NCBI GenBank assembly: GCA_963768715.1
Contig: CAVYJC010000010.1
Coordinates: forward strand, 372,001-436,000
Direction of reading: 5' to 3'
Length of the DNA stretch: 64,000 nt
DNA from: DATKEJ01 sp963768715
Lineage (GTDB): Bacteria; Bacteroidota; Rhodothermia; Rhodothermales; DATKEJ01
This document shows, one piece after another, positions 36,041 through 46,195 of the stretch. Both the position numbers and the translations under genes were made by a program. Positions within the stretch are counted from its first letter, which is position 1. The number at the start of each line of letters is the position of its first letter. The notes below the pieces were generated by a model that searched no databases, was not told where the DNA came from, and saw nothing but the letters and a program-made list of their open reading frames with translations.

Positions 36041-38896
36041 GTGACACCGACCGAGACCGAAACGACTTCCTCTCAGGGCTGGCTCCGAATTCGAGGTGCC
36101 CGCCAGAACAATCTCAAGAACATCGATCTGGATCTTCCTCGACGAAACCTGATCGTTTTCTGCGGTCCGTCAGGCTCGGGAAAATCGTCGCTTGCCTTCG
36201 ACACGATCTATGCGGAGGGCCAGCGACGCTACGTCGAGAGTCTGAGCGCGTACGCCCGACAGTTTCTCGAGCGCATGGACAAGCCGGACGTCGATTACAT
36301 CACGGGTCTGTCGCCGGCCATCGCGATCGAACAACGGCAGGCGCCGCGCAATCCGCGATCCACGGTCGCCACGCAGACGGAGCTGTACGATCACCTGAGG
36401 CTGCTCTTCGGACGAATCGGGCGCACGGTTTCGCCGATCAGCGGTGAGGAGGTTAAGAAGGACTCACCTCGATCGGTAGCGGAGGATCTCAACGATGCCC
36501 TCGAGGACGGAGAACGATTCTTTGTATGCATGCCCTTTCCTGCGCACAAGGGACGCTCCAAATCGGATGAGCTCAAGGCACTCGCCAAGAAGGGATTCAA
36601 CCGGCTCGTCGTCCTGCCTACCGACAAACAAGCAGAATCGGGAAAAGAGCCGTTCGTTCTGGATCTCGTCGACGATGCCGCATCGGCACAGCGGATTGCG
36701 CCGGCAAGGCTCCTCATCCTGATCGATCGGTTGATCAATCGCAAGGACGACGAGGAGAACACCTCACGCATCGCCGACTCGGTCGAGATGGCTTTCAGGG
36801 AGGGGCTCGGACGGTGCGTCGCTTACCGCTTCGGCGGAGCGATGCAAAGCATTCTGGATCGCGTAAGACCTTTCAGTCAGTTCTTCGAACGCGACGGCAT
36901 GCGATTCGAAGATCCGGAACCACAACTCTTTTCCTTCAACAGCCCGTTGGGCGCCTGTCCTGAGTGCCAGGGTTTCGGGAAAGTGGCCGGAATCGACGAG
37001 GATCTCGTTATTCCGAATCCCGAGCTGTCAATCCGCCAGGGAGCGATCGCCCCGTTCTCAACGGAGCAATGGCGAGAACATTACAAAGCGCTGGTCCGCG
37101 TCGCCGCTCGCACGAATCTCCGTATCGACATCCCGTACGTGGCGCTCAACGCAGACGAGCGGAAACTGCTCTGGAGGGGCGAAGGCGAGTATATCGGAAT
37201 CAACGGCTTCTTCGACTATCTGAGGAAGCACTCCTACAAGATGCACTATCGCATCTTCACCGCCCGCTACCGTGGCTATACGAGATGTCCGAAATGTGAC
37301 GGGTATCGATTGCGCCCGGACGCTCTTTACGTGAGGATCGGGGGGTTTAATATCGGCGAAGTCTGCGAATTGACCATCGCGGATGCGCAGCGATTCTTTG
37401 AGGAACTGTCGCTGACGGAGTTCGAAGAAGCGGTCGCCGGACGCATCCTGGCCGAGATCCGGAATCGATTGAAGTATCTGAACGAGGTCGGCCTTGATTA
37501 CCTGACGCTCGACCGCCTGTCGCATACACTCTCCGGCGGTGAAAGCCAGCGGATCAATCTCGCGACATCCCTGGGTTCGTCGCTCGTCGGCTCCCTCTAC
37601 GTCCTCGACGAGCCTAGCATCGGACTGCATCCGCGTGATACCGATCGACTCGTTCGAATCCTCGAACACCTGCGTGACATCGGCAACACGGTCATCGTCG
37701 TCGAACACGACGAGGAAACGATCAGGCGAGCCAATACTATCGTCGATCTGGGTCCGGGCGCCGGAACACACGGCGGCGAAGTCGTCTTCAGCGGGAATTA
37801 CGCGGACTTGCTCAACGACGAGCACTCGTTAACCGGGGCCTATATTGCGGGTCGAAAGAAGATCGCTGTTCCATCATCTCGGCGGACGATCGACCCCGAC
37901 CGATGCATCGTGGTCAAGAATGCGCGTGCGAACAATCTCAAACGTCTCGACGTGAGGTTTCCACTCGGCATGATCACCTGCGTGACCGGTGTGAGCGGAT
38001 CGGGCAAATCGACGCTCGTCCATGACACGCTTTTCGCCGGGCTTGAACGGCTTCTCGGCACGCATGACGGAAAAATCGGCGCCCACGATTTGATCTCGGG
38101 GAGCGGGCTCGTCAAAGCCGTAGAGATGGTCGATCAGAGTCCGATCGGGCGAACCCCCAGATCGAATCCGGTCACCTACATCAAGGTCTTCACGATGATT
38201 CGCGAGCTCCTATCAGAGACGCACGAGTCGAAGATCCGAGGCCATCGGCCGGGCTTCTTTTCGTTCAATGTGCCGGGAGGGCGATGCGAAGAATGTCAGG
38301 GCGAGGGTTTCGTGAAGGTGGAGATGCAGTTTCTTGCCGACCTCTATCTTGAATGCGACGTATGCAAGGGGCGACGATTTGGCAAAGAAGCGCTCAGTGT
38401 CCGTTACAAGGGCAAGAACGTGGCCGAAATTCTTGACATGACCGTTGATGAAGCGGTGACATTCTTCGAGCCGATCCAGAAGATTTCGTCAAAATTGGGC
38501 GTCCTTTCGGACGTCGGACTCGGATATCTCAAGCTGGGCCAGCCGGCAACGACCTTGTCCGGCGGCGAGGGTCAGCGCGTCAAACTTGCGGCACATCTTG
38601 CCCGACCGGCATCCGAACACACGGTATATTTCTTCGATGAGCCGACGATCGGCCTTCATTTCGACGATATCCAGAAGCTCCTTGCAGCGTTCAACGCTCT
38701 GGTAGCGCAGGGACATTCTGTCATTTTGATCGAGCACAATCTCGACGTGATCAAGTGCGCAGATTGGATCATAGATCTCGGACCTGAGGGTGGTCGTGCC
38801 GGTGGTTTCATCGTTGCGGAAGGCCCCCCGGAAGCTCTCGCCGAGCATCCGACGAGCATTACGGGGCGTTATCTTAGTCCCCTTTTGGCAGGGTAG
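36041..38896 (+). CDS. uvrA: Excinuclease ABC subunit A
   Basis: UvrA finds bulky DNA lesions for nucleotide excision repair. The start is placed at GTG 36041, because the longer open frame upstream reads through the BatA promoter. Two ABC ATPase halves are present: Walker A GPSGSGKSS and GVSGSGKST, signatures LSGGESQRI and LSGGEGQRV, Walker B LYVLDEPSIGLHP and VYFFDEPTIGLH. Zinc-binding cysteine pairs are seen (CPECQGFGKV and CPKCDGY; CEECQGEGF and CDVCKGRRF). 951 residues, normal for UvrA. No anomalies. Confidence 0.97.
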   Translation: MTPTETETTSSQGWLRIRGARQNNLKNIDLDLPRRNLIVFCGPSGSGKSSLAFDTIYAEGQRRYVESLSAYARQFLERMDKPDVDYITGLSPAIAIEQRQAPRNPRSTVATQTELYDHLRLLFGRIGRTVSPISGEEVKKDSPRSVAEDLNDALEDGERFFVCMPFPAHKGRSKSDELKALAKKGFNRLVVLPTDKQAESGKEPFVLDLVDDAASAQRIAPARLLILIDRLINRKDDEENTSRIADSVEMAFREGLGRCVAYRFGGAMQSILDRVRPFSQFFERDGMRFEDPEPQLFSFNSPLGACPECQGFGKVAGIDEDLVIPNPELSIRQGAIAPFSTEQWREHYKALVRVAARTNLRIDIPYVALNADERKLLWRGEGEYIGINGFFDYLRKHSYKMHYRIFTARYRGYTRCPKCDGYRLRPDALYVRIGGFNIGEVCELTIADAQRFFEELSLTEFEEAVAGRILAEIRNRLKYLNEVGLDYLTLDRLSHTLSGGESQRINLATSLGSSLVGSLYVLDEPSIGLHPRDTDRLVRILEHLRDIGNTVIVVEHDEETIRRANTIVDLGPGAGTHGGEVVFSGNYADLLNDEHSLTGAYIAGRKKIAVPSSRRTIDPDRCIVVKNARANNLKRLDVRFPLGMITCVTGVSGSGKSTLVHDTLFAGLERLLGTHDGKIGAHDLISGSGLVKAVEMVDQSPIGRTPRSNPVTYIKVFTMIRELLSETHESKIRGHRPGFFSFNVPGGRCEECQGEGFVKVEMQFLADLYLECDVCKGRRFGKEALSVRYKGKNVAEILDMTVDEAVTFFEPIQKISSKLGVLSDVGLGYLKLGQPATTLSGGEGQRVKLAAHLARPASEHTVYFFDEPTIGLHFDDIQKLLAAFNALVAQGHSVILIEHNLDVIKCADWIIDLGPEGGRAGGFIVAEGPPEALAEHPTSITGRYLSPLLAG

Positions 38897-38982
38897 ATGC
38901 AGGTGCCGGCATGCAACCTTTAAGAACATGAATCGTAGCTGGGCGTTCATGTGACCGGACAGTTTTTCAGTCCGTTTTAGAA

Positions 38983-40239
38983 ATGAGTATCACGTCAGAC
39001 GTATTCGAGCAATTGCGGCGTCCGGTCGACAACGTCGCACCCAAGCAGGTGGAGCGTAGAATTGCTCTATTCACCGGCAACTACAATCATATTGCTGACG
39101 GTGTATCGCTGACGCTGAACCGCTTGGTCGGCTTTCTCGAGCGAATCGGTGCCAAGGTGCTCGTCTTCGGTCCTACGATCGAAGAGCCGCCTATGGACCA
39201 TGAGGGGACCTTCATACCTGTCCCATCGGTTGCCGCACCGGGTCGTCCGGAGTACAGGGTTTCGCTTGGCCTGCCCCGAAGCACGAGGCGCGTCCTGACC
39301 GCGTTCAAGCCCAACATGTTCCATATCGCAACGCCCGACCTGATGGGTCGCCGGGCGCTGCTTCTGGCGAAGAAGTGGGAAGTTCCTGTTGTCGCCTCAT
39401 ACCACACGCACTTCAGTTCGTATCTGAAGTATTACGGATTCGAGGAATTCGAGGGTCTGCTCTGGAAGTATCTCCGACGATTCTATCGTCAGTGCGAGCA
39501 CATCTACGTTCCTTCCTATTCGATGGAAGCCGTGTTGCGGGCGCATGAGATTAATCGTGGTCTGAAGTTGTGGGAACGAGGCGTTGATACGAAGCGATTC
39601 AATCCGAATAATCGGCTCCTTGAGTGGCGCGAAGCCCACGGGATTCGCGGCAACGAGGTGATTATCACCCTGGTCAGCCGTCTCGTTTGGGAGAAAGCGT
39701 TGCACGTTTACGCATCGGTCATTCGCACGCTGGAAGAGCGTGGGATACCGCATCGAAGCATGGTGGTCGGGGAAGGTCCGGCCAAAACGGAACTGATGGC
39801 GCGCCTGCCCAATACGATTTTCAAGGGGTACCTCTCCGGCGATGCACTGACCTACGCCTACGCCTGCTCGGATGTGTTTCTGTTTCCATCCGATACGGAG
39901 ACCTTCGGAAACGTGACGCTCGAGGCTATGGCGTCAGGTGTGCCGGCCGTTTGTGCCGATGCAACCGGAAGTCAGGGCCTGGTCCTTCACGGCGAGACAG
40001 GCTTTCTCGCTCCGTCGGGAAATGAGCGGGCCTTCTACGAATACACGAAGCTGCTCGCCACCGATCCGCTACTCAGGACCAAGATGTCGGTTGAGGCACG
40101 CAGACGGTCTCTGCACTACGAATGGGACGCTACACTGCGCCGGCTGGTCGGATACTACGATCAGATTCTCAACCCGGGCGTCGAAACCTCGTTCGACCTG
40201 GCCGAGGAAGGCGTCATCTACTCACCGCTCAAAGGCTGA
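38983..40239 (+). CDS. Family 4 glycosyltransferase (alpha-mannosyl/sulfoquinovosyl-transferase-like)
   Basis: The GT-B fold protein (418 residues) has an N-domain with FTGNYNHIADGVSLTLNRLV and a C-domain with the GT4 acceptor and donor motifs (MVVGEGPAKTELM, FLFPSDTETFGNVTLEAMAS). The overall pattern resembles MgtA/SqdX-type glycosyltransferases that act on glycolipids or lipid-linked sugars. Its 3' end overlaps the 3' end of the converging MMPL gene by 22 bp. A role in surface or membrane glycolipid synthesis is likely; the sugar is not identifiable. Confidence 0.88.
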   Translation: MSITSDVFEQLRRPVDNVAPKQVERRIALFTGNYNHIADGVSLTLNRLVGFLERIGAKVLVFGPTIEEPPMDHEGTFIPVPSVAAPGRPEYRVSLGLPRSTRRVLTAFKPNMFHIATPDLMGRRALLLAKKWEVPVVASYHTHFSSYLKYYGFEEFEGLLWKYLRRFYRQCEHIYVPSYSMEAVLRAHEINRGLKLWERGVDTKRFNPNNRLLEWREAHGIRGNEVIITLVSRLVWEKALHVYASVIRTLEERGIPHRSMVVGEGPAKTELMARLPNTIFKGYLSGDALTYAYACSDVFLFPSDTETFGNVTLEAMASGVPAVCADATGSQGLVLHGETGFLAPSGNERAFYEYTKLLATDPLLRTKMSVEARRRSLHYEWDATLRRLVGYYDQILNPGVETSFDLAEEGVIYSPLKG

Positions 40240-42728
40240 GATTTTTCCGCCGTCCGGTCCTCCAGAACCTGGAGGGTTGCACTCAGAAAGACGAGTGACG
40301 CCGTGAGGACCGATCCGAGGCCTATGGCCGCCAGGACACCGATCGAATTCAGACCCGGGTGGTAGGAGAGTATCCACCACGCAAAGCCGATCATCGTGGT
40401 CAATACGCCTATCGTGATGTGCTCGCCGCTGGAGCGAAGCACGACCAGAAGTCTACCCGGCCCCTCTTCAAGATACCGGTGCACCATGTGGACCCCACAG
40501 TCGTTGCCGATCCCGAGAACAGCCGGGAGAACGACCAGGTTGTAGAAGTTCAGCTTCAAGTCAAATAATTCCATGATGCCGAGCATCCACAGGATTCCAA
40601 CGATGAGCGGCAGGGTGGCAAGCGCCCCCCATTTCAGCGACCGGAAGACCACAAACATGAGAGCGACGACTACGGTGAAGGTGATCAGCACCATCCATGG
40701 GCTCTCTTTCAACATGAGCCGGAGCATCTCAGACGCAACGAGCGAGGTAGACGAGGCATAATAAACCTTCCCGTTCGGGAGCTCCACTTTCCCCACGTCC
40801 GCGGTAAACGCCATCGAATTGCGGCCGTCGGAGAGACCGACGTCGGGATATATCATGATGAAATTGCCGAACTGGCCGGTCTTGCTCTGAAAACGGCTCT
40901 TCAGGTGATCGGGCACGTCCTTCAGCGGAATATGGTGCGTGGTCTGCGCAGCTTCCTTGAGACGCTCGATGTCCTCCGAGTTCGATTTTTCGAGAAACGG
41001 ATCCTTGAGCAGCTCCCTGATCTTGGCCAGGCGCTCCAGCTTGTGCTGCTGGATAACCGGGTCATCCGAGTACCGATCCTGTAGTGACTCCACGGACCGT
41101 ATGGTCGGAGACAACGTGTCGGTCTCCATCCGTTTGACCAGGATAGCCTGAACCTCGGCGGCATCCGAGGGGCTATCGAGGACAATATAGGCCGGATTAC
41201 GCTTACCTCTGGACGGATAGACCTCGTCTTCGAGTCGCCGAATGTCGCGATACTCCGTGAACTCAGGTTCCAACTTGTTGAACTGATATTCGAACGACAC
41301 TGAGGGCACGTAAAAAAGCGTAACGATCGCGACGAGCGAGCCCGCGTAAAGAATGGGCCGAGCTGCGGGAAAGCGCCAGGGGCGGACCGAGTTTGAGATT
41401 GCCCTGTCGCGTTTGCCGCTATTGAGAAGTCCCCACCGATCGAAGAGCACAATCAGGGCGGGGTGAATTGTAAGCATCGAAACCAGCGCCAGCAGGATTC
41501 CGGTTCCGGCGATAAACCCGAACTGGCTGAACCCACGGAAGTCTGCAACGATGAGAACAAAGAGTGAAATTGCCGTCGTAAGCGCGCTGACGGTAATCGG
41601 CGGACCCGCGCCCTCAAACGTATGCTCGAGAGCCTGGGCGAGACCGACACCTTCGTCACGCTCTTCGGCGTACCGTGCGAAGAAGTGAATCCCGTAGTCG
41701 ATGCCCAGTCCAAAGAGCACCAGGATCAGGGTAGAAGTCATCAAGTTGAGCATGCCGAACGCGAAATAGGCGGCGGCAAAGGTCCACGTCAGGCTCATGG
41801 CCAGGGGAATCGCGATCAGCAGCGTTGAAGCGGGCATTCGCACAATCGTGAGGAGGTTCTCTTTCAGCCCGTGCCCGAACTTCTTTCGGCGATTTCCCTT
41901 GAAGAAGAAATAGATCATGACAACGAGCAGCACCGACCCGACTCCACCCGCAAAAGAACCACGCACGTCGTTCGTGATCTGTCTGATCTCAATCATCTGC
42001 TGCTGCAGGCGGCCTCCCAGCAAGACCTTCATCTGCGGATTGTATGTCGTCGGAGCGAGCGAGTCGACGAGCGCCTGCAAATCCGTGAACATATCCTCGA
42101 TAAAGCCGACATCCGTTTTCGAGCCGCTCGGATAGAAACGGACGACCATGATGGTGCTGTCGTCGGAAATCGGCCATTCTTTCGGGACAATTTCGTCGTA
42201 CGTCTCTCGTAGATCGAGGGGCTTCTCGACCTTAACGGAATCCTCTTCGTCCAAGTCGAAATAGAAGGGATTCGCCTCCAGCCGGGCCTTCTCAATCTCG
42301 TCTTCGAGGTAGGTCTGCAGCTGATCGAGCTCCTCGTCTGTGGCGAAATAGAGAGCATTGTGCTTGAGAAAGGAAGGGTCCTTGTGAAACTCTGCGCGCG
42401 TGAAATAGGGCTCGGGATAGGTGTCGCGGCGAAGCTTCATCGCGACAGGAATCAGTTTTTCGGCGAATGCGCGGTTCGCATCGAAAGAGGGACTCTGTAT
42501 GACCACCGCGACGTGATTCTCGCCACCGACGGTCTCACGAAGGCGCTCCAGTGACTGGACTGTCGGATTGTCGGGTGGGAGGAGCCGCGAGAAGTCGGTG
42601 TCAATCTTGAGGTGACGTGCAAATTGCAGGCATCCGAGAGAAAGCAGGAATGCCGCGATCACCACCGTAAGAGGGCGATGAATGACGCTTCTGAAGGCTG
42701 GAAGTAAACGTTGGAAGAGTCGTTCCAT
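40218..42728 (-). CDS. MMPL/RND-superfamily lipid exporter
   Basis: The start at 42728 (MERLFQRLLPAFRSVIHRP) fits better than an upstream in-frame ATG. The protein is 836 residues with two halves, each with one N-terminal helix, a large periplasmic loop and a five-helix bundle (for example LMTSTLILVLFGLGIDYGIH, MFVVFRSLKWGALATLPLIV). The paired 'GIDYGIH' and 'GNDCGVH' motifs are the proton-relay positions of SSD-containing RND proteins such as HpnN and MmpL. Probably exports a lipid or glycolipid, consistent with glycosyltransferase genes on both sides; the substrate is inferred. Confidence 0.88.
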   Translation of the reverse strand: MERLFQRLLPAFRSVIHRPLTVVIAAFLLSLGCLQFARHLKIDTDFSRLLPPDNPTVQSLERLRETVGGENHVAVVIQSPSFDANRAFAEKLIPVAMKLRRDTYPEPYFTRAEFHKDPSFLKHNALYFATDEELDQLQTYLEDEIEKARLEANPFYFDLDEEDSVKVEKPLDLRETYDEIVPKEWPISDDSTIMVVRFYPSGSKTDVGFIEDMFTDLQALVDSLAPTTYNPQMKVLLGGRLQQQMIEIRQITNDVRGSFAGGVGSVLLVVMIYFFFKGNRRKKFGHGLKENLLTIVRMPASTLLIAIPLAMSLTWTFAAAYFAFGMLNLMTSTLILVLFGLGIDYGIHFFARYAEERDEGVGLAQALEHTFEGAGPPITVSALTTAISLFVLIVADFRGFSQFGFIAGTGILLALVSMLTIHPALIVLFDRWGLLNSGKRDRAISNSVRPWRFPAARPILYAGSLVAIVTLFYVPSVSFEYQFNKLEPEFTEYRDIRRLEDEVYPSRGKRNPAYIVLDSPSDAAEVQAILVKRMETDTLSPTIRSVESLQDRYSDDPVIQQHKLERLAKIRELLKDPFLEKSNSEDIERLKEAAQTTHHIPLKDVPDHLKSRFQSKTGQFGNFIMIYPDVGLSDGRNSMAFTADVGKVELPNGKVYYASSTSLVASEMLRLMLKESPWMVLITFTVVVALMFVVFRSLKWGALATLPLIVGILWMLGIMELFDLKLNFYNLVVLPAVLGIGNDCGVHMVHRYLEEGPGRLLVVLRSSGEHITIGVLTTMIGFAWWILSYHPGLNSIGVLAAIGLGSVLTASLVFLSATLQVLEDRTAEKSQPLSGE

Positions 42729-42974
42729 TCGGGAACGCCGTTGTTGTCCCCGGCGCGTTAGACGTTGTCGATCTTCGATGAACGCAACTAAACGCCATTG
42801 GCTCGCTCGAAGTTCGGAAGGGAATCTACAGGTTCGGGTCAACCGCGATCGCAGCGCCCATACTGAAGAGACGCCGGCGAGAACCCGACTTCCTTACCCC
42901 CGTTACGCGAAATTGGGCTCTTTGAATTGGCCGCATGGTTGCGCAATTTGGCGCGTACGAATCATTAGCTGTCG

Positions 42975-44087
42975 ATGTCGCCGTCGGATAGACCGAAAAG
43001 CAAACGGGTGCTCCTCATCGGACCTTTGCCGCCACCGAATGGTGGCAGCAGGGTGTCGTTCGACCGGTTCTTACGATATGTCGAGAAGTTGCCGCACCTG
43101 CGGGTTACGCATGCTGACTTTCCGGTTCGAAAACGCGGAAGAGGCGGCCAAATCGGAGGTGTCGCTCCGTTCAGGACATTGATCCGCGGAGTGGGAGCTC
43201 TCCTACGATTACCGATGACGGACCGCGTCGTCCTCTTTTCATCACGCGGTATGGCTTTCAGCTACGGTCTTATCCTGATCGGGACCGGACGACTCTTCGG
43301 AAAGCCGGTCTGCTTGCGGCTATTTGGTGGTCGACCCTATTTGTCGGCCATTTCGAGAAACAACCGGTTTCGTCATATTACCGAATGGCTGCTGTCTCGA
43401 GCCGCCAGTATCTCGTTGGAGACAGAAATCGGACGAAACGACTTTCCTGAGTCCGTCAGACGACGGGTCACGTCGATTCCCGGCTACCGACCGAAGCCCG
43501 GCAAAACAACGCCGAGATCTCACACCGACGGTTGCTTCAGATTTGTTTTCGCAGGGAGAGTCGATGCATCGAAGGGGATTGACGTGCTACTGAGCGCCTG
43601 CGAGATGCTCGCTGAACAGTCGCTTCCGAGCCGTTTTCAGGTTGATTGCTATGGATCAGCGTCAGATGAAACCGAGCAGGCTTGCCGGAAACACCCGACA
43701 ATTCGGCTCATGGGGGTCGTGGATAATGCAGCGTATCGATCGACACTGGCATCCTACGACGCGTTTGTTTATCCATCGGTGTATGATAACGAGGGACACC
43801 CAGGCGCTGTAATAGAGGCGATGCTTTCCGGACTACCAGTCATCTGCACCTCCCTTCCGACGGTCATGGAGATTGTCTCAAACGATGTCGAAGGGCTCGT
43901 CGTTGAACCTGGGAGTGCCGACTCATTGGCCAGAGCGATGTCGCAGATCATCACCGATCGCTCACTCCGCGACAGGCTGGCTGCGGCCGCCGGGCGGAAA
44001 GGACTCTCCTTTGACGAGGATGTCGTAATTCCACAACTTTTGCGAGCAATGGGACTGAGTGGAGGCGAAGTTGAAGCTGGAGATTGA
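42975..44087 (+). CDS. Family 4 glycosyltransferase
   Basis: A 370-residue GT-B glycosyltransferase. Recognised by the N-terminal KRVLLIGPLPPPNGGSRVSF, the donor-domain start FRFVFAGRVDASKGIDVLLS, and the conserved acidic helix (YPSVYDNEGHPGAVIEAMLS, then GLPVICTS). It begins a run with the next two genes, its end overlapping the following start by 29 bp. Likely adds a sugar to an exopolysaccharide or lipid-linked glycan. Confidence 0.88.
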   Translation: MSPSDRPKSKRVLLIGPLPPPNGGSRVSFDRFLRYVEKLPHLRVTHADFPVRKRGRGGQIGGVAPFRTLIRGVGALLRLPMTDRVVLFSSRGMAFSYGLILIGTGRLFGKPVCLRLFGGRPYLSAISRNNRFRHITEWLLSRAASISLETEIGRNDFPESVRRRVTSIPGYRPKPGKTTPRSHTDGCFRFVFAGRVDASKGIDVLLSACEMLAEQSLPSRFQVDCYGSASDETEQACRKHPTIRLMGVVDNAAYRSTLASYDAFVYPSVYDNEGHPGAVIEAMLSGLPVICTSLPTVMEIVSNDVEGLVVEPGSADSLARAMSQIITDRSLRDRLAAAAGRKGLSFDEDVVIPQLLRAMGLSGGEVEAGD

Positions 44088-45099
44088 ACGTATCGAAAAG
44101 GGTATCGCGGTGCAGTACGCTGATGCGAGCCTTTCCCTTGCCAGTCGCGGCTCGGAAATTCTCATCTCGCGAGACGCCGGGATCCAGTGGCATCACCTCC
44201 TAACGCTTCCCGGTGGGACAAAGTTGGGACGAACGGCCACCGATATTGTTGAACGCCTCACGCGAGGAGGTGTCCGTCTCATCAAGCACATCGAAGGAGA
44301 TACGTTTCTGTGTCTCTTCGAAGGAAGCTTTTTCAGGTTCAACACGCAGACTTCTGATTCACAACGCCTGTGGACATTAGCCCGCGGAAGGAGAATTCTT
44401 CGAAACGGCGTCTGTGTTCTCGGATCGACCATACTCGTTGGGGATTACTGGACAAACGGACGAAGAGAGGACGTCAGGGTACACACCATTGATCTCGCAA
44501 CAGGAGTCGCAACCCGCTTCCTCACCATCCCGACCCCAACAGTTCGCCACGTGCATCTCGTGCAAACGGATCCGTTCAGCGACCGTATCTGGATTGGCAC
44601 CGGGGATGAAGATCATGAGTGTCTCGTCCTTCGGGTCGACCCTTCCAATCCCCGGCTTCAGACCGTTGGGGGCGGCTCGCAAAGATGGCGGTGCATCACA
44701 CTCGTCTTTACACAAGATGCCGTTTATTGGGGCAGTGACAACCATACAGGTTCGAATGCCATCTTCAGGTATGGTCGGGCCGCCCGTACGGTGGATGTCA
44801 TTGGTCCGGTTATCGGTCCTGTCTACTATGCAGTGAAGCGTGGAGGCAACACGGTGTTCGGAACGACGGTCGAAAAGGGAGAAGGCGACCAGGATGGCTG
44901 GGGTCGGCTGTACGTCCTCGACGGCAACGAGACCATAACCGAGGTTTTCAAGGCTCAAAAGGACTTGTGGCCGATCAGGCTATTTGGATACGCCATTCAC
45001 GAGTTCGCCGATGGCCCCGAAGAAACGGATACGTTTTGGGTGATAATGCGGGGGTTTCGTGGGGGCCTCCGGAGCATGCTTTGTCGCATTATCGATTGA
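44059..45099 (+). CDS. Predicted beta-propeller protein, function unknown
   Basis: The start is taken as GTG 44059; a TTG near 44071 is possible. The 346-residue protein has repeated beta-strand blades with Asp-box-like turns (ILISRDAGIQWHHLLTLPG, ILVGDYWTNGRREDV, IWIGTGDEDHECLVLRVD, LYVLDGNETITEVF), as in sialidase-like or YVTN-type propellers. No signal peptide or catalytic signature is visible. Lying between a glycosyltransferase and a sulfotransferase with overlaps and a 3-bp gap, it is probably part of the same glycan pathway, perhaps as a scaffold or carbohydrate-binding protein. This is inference. Confidence 0.65.
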   Translation: MEAKLKLEIERIEKGIAVQYADASLSLASRGSEILISRDAGIQWHHLLTLPGGTKLGRTATDIVERLTRGGVRLIKHIEGDTFLCLFEGSFFRFNTQTSDSQRLWTLARGRRILRNGVCVLGSTILVGDYWTNGRREDVRVHTIDLATGVATRFLTIPTPTVRHVHLVQTDPFSDRIWIGTGDEDHECLVLRVDPSNPRLQTVGGGSQRWRCITLVFTQDAVYWGSDNHTGSNAIFRYGRAARTVDVIGPVIGPVYYAVKRGGNTVFGTTVEKGEGDQDGWGRLYVLDGNETITEVFKAQKDLWPIRLFGYAIHEFADGPEETDTFWVIMRGFRGGLRSMLCRIID

Positions 45100-45102
45100 G
45101 CC

Positions 45103-46041
45103 ATGCTGGATGATGAGTTGTTCTATATCGTTGGCGTGGGGCGCTCGGGGACGACGCTTCTGATGAGCATGCTCAATGCGCACCCGGAAATTGGAACTCC
45201 TCCTGAAACGCACTTTGTTACGAGCCACATTTCAGGTCGCCGGCCTGTTTCAATTGCGGAATGCCGAGAGGTGCTCTCGGCAGATCAACGACTCGACCGT
45301 CTCGGATTGGATTTCGATGACGTGTTTCGATCCGGTCACCGCGATGAGGCGAAACTGTCGATGGAGACGGTGTATTTCAGGATCCTGAGCCGCTGGAAAG
45401 AACGGCACGGCGTTCGGCTTGTCGGCGACAAGGCGCCCAGGTACGTTGAGTTTCTTCCCTTGCTCAAATCGATCGCTCCGAGAGCGAAGGTCATTCACAT
45501 GATTAGGGATCCTCGCGAGGTGTTCCTCTCTCGCACCAGAGCTGCCTGGTCAGCCGGACGCCGCGAATGGACGCATCTACTCGCGTACACCGTGCAGTAT
45601 TCGGTGGGTCGCGCGGACGGTGCGAAGCTCTTTGGCGACAACTACTACGAAGTGTTGTATGAACATTTGATCAGCCGACCCGAAGAGGAATTGAAGCGGC
45701 TGTGCACCTTCCTTGGCGTGGCATACGACTCCAGCATGCTCCAATTTTCGTCCTCGGCAGCTGAAATCATTGCCGAAGATGAGTGGGCCTGGAAATCTGA
45801 GGCGGCAGGACCACTCCTGAAGAAGAATACCGAGAAATGGCGCAGTCAATTGTCCCAACGGCAGGTTGCACGTATCGAAACGGCTTGCCGCAAACCCTTT
45901 ACGGACGGTCTGTACGAACGATCGGGACTCACCCCACGATCAATGGACCTGGTGATGGCCTTCTTCGTAAGCTCGACGGCCGTCCTTTATCGAGCGTTGC
46001 GGCAATTGAGAATGTTTTGGCGGCTAAGACGCAGCTCCTAG
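45103..46041 (+). CDS. Sulfotransferase
   Basis: Transfers sulfate from PAPS to a sugar or lipid hydroxyl. The two PAPS-binding elements are evident: the 5'-phosphosulfate loop GVGRSGTTLLMSML near residue 13 and the 3'-phosphate site KVIHMIRDPREVFLS near residue 128. 312 residues, full length. It is the last gene of the glycosyltransferase/propeller run, so the pathway probably makes a sulfated exopolysaccharide or glycolipid, common in marine bacteria. The cytochrome operon begins 154 bp later; no terminator was found between them. Confidence 0.88.
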   Translation: MLDDELFYIVGVGRSGTTLLMSMLNAHPEIGTPPETHFVTSHISGRRPVSIAECREVLSADQRLDRLGLDFDDVFRSGHRDEAKLSMETVYFRILSRWKERHGVRLVGDKAPRYVEFLPLLKSIAPRAKVIHMIRDPREVFLSRTRAAWSAGRREWTHLLAYTVQYSVGRADGAKLFGDNYYEVLYEHLISRPEEELKRLCTFLGVAYDSSMLQFSSSAAEIIAEDEWAWKSEAAGPLLKKNTEKWRSQLSQRQVARIETACRKPFTDGLYERSGLTPRSMDLVMAFFVSSTAVLYRALRQLRMFWRLRRSS

Positions 46042-46195
46042 ACTCCAAAAAGGAGTTGCGAATACAAGAGTGAGAGATTTCTGAACCTGACACGTCTATA
46101 GACCGCCAGGTTTCACTAGAATCTCATATCTTGGGCCGAAGGTCACAACGTCTGTAGTATCGAACGCACCTTGCCCCACCGGGGAGCAGTTCGTT

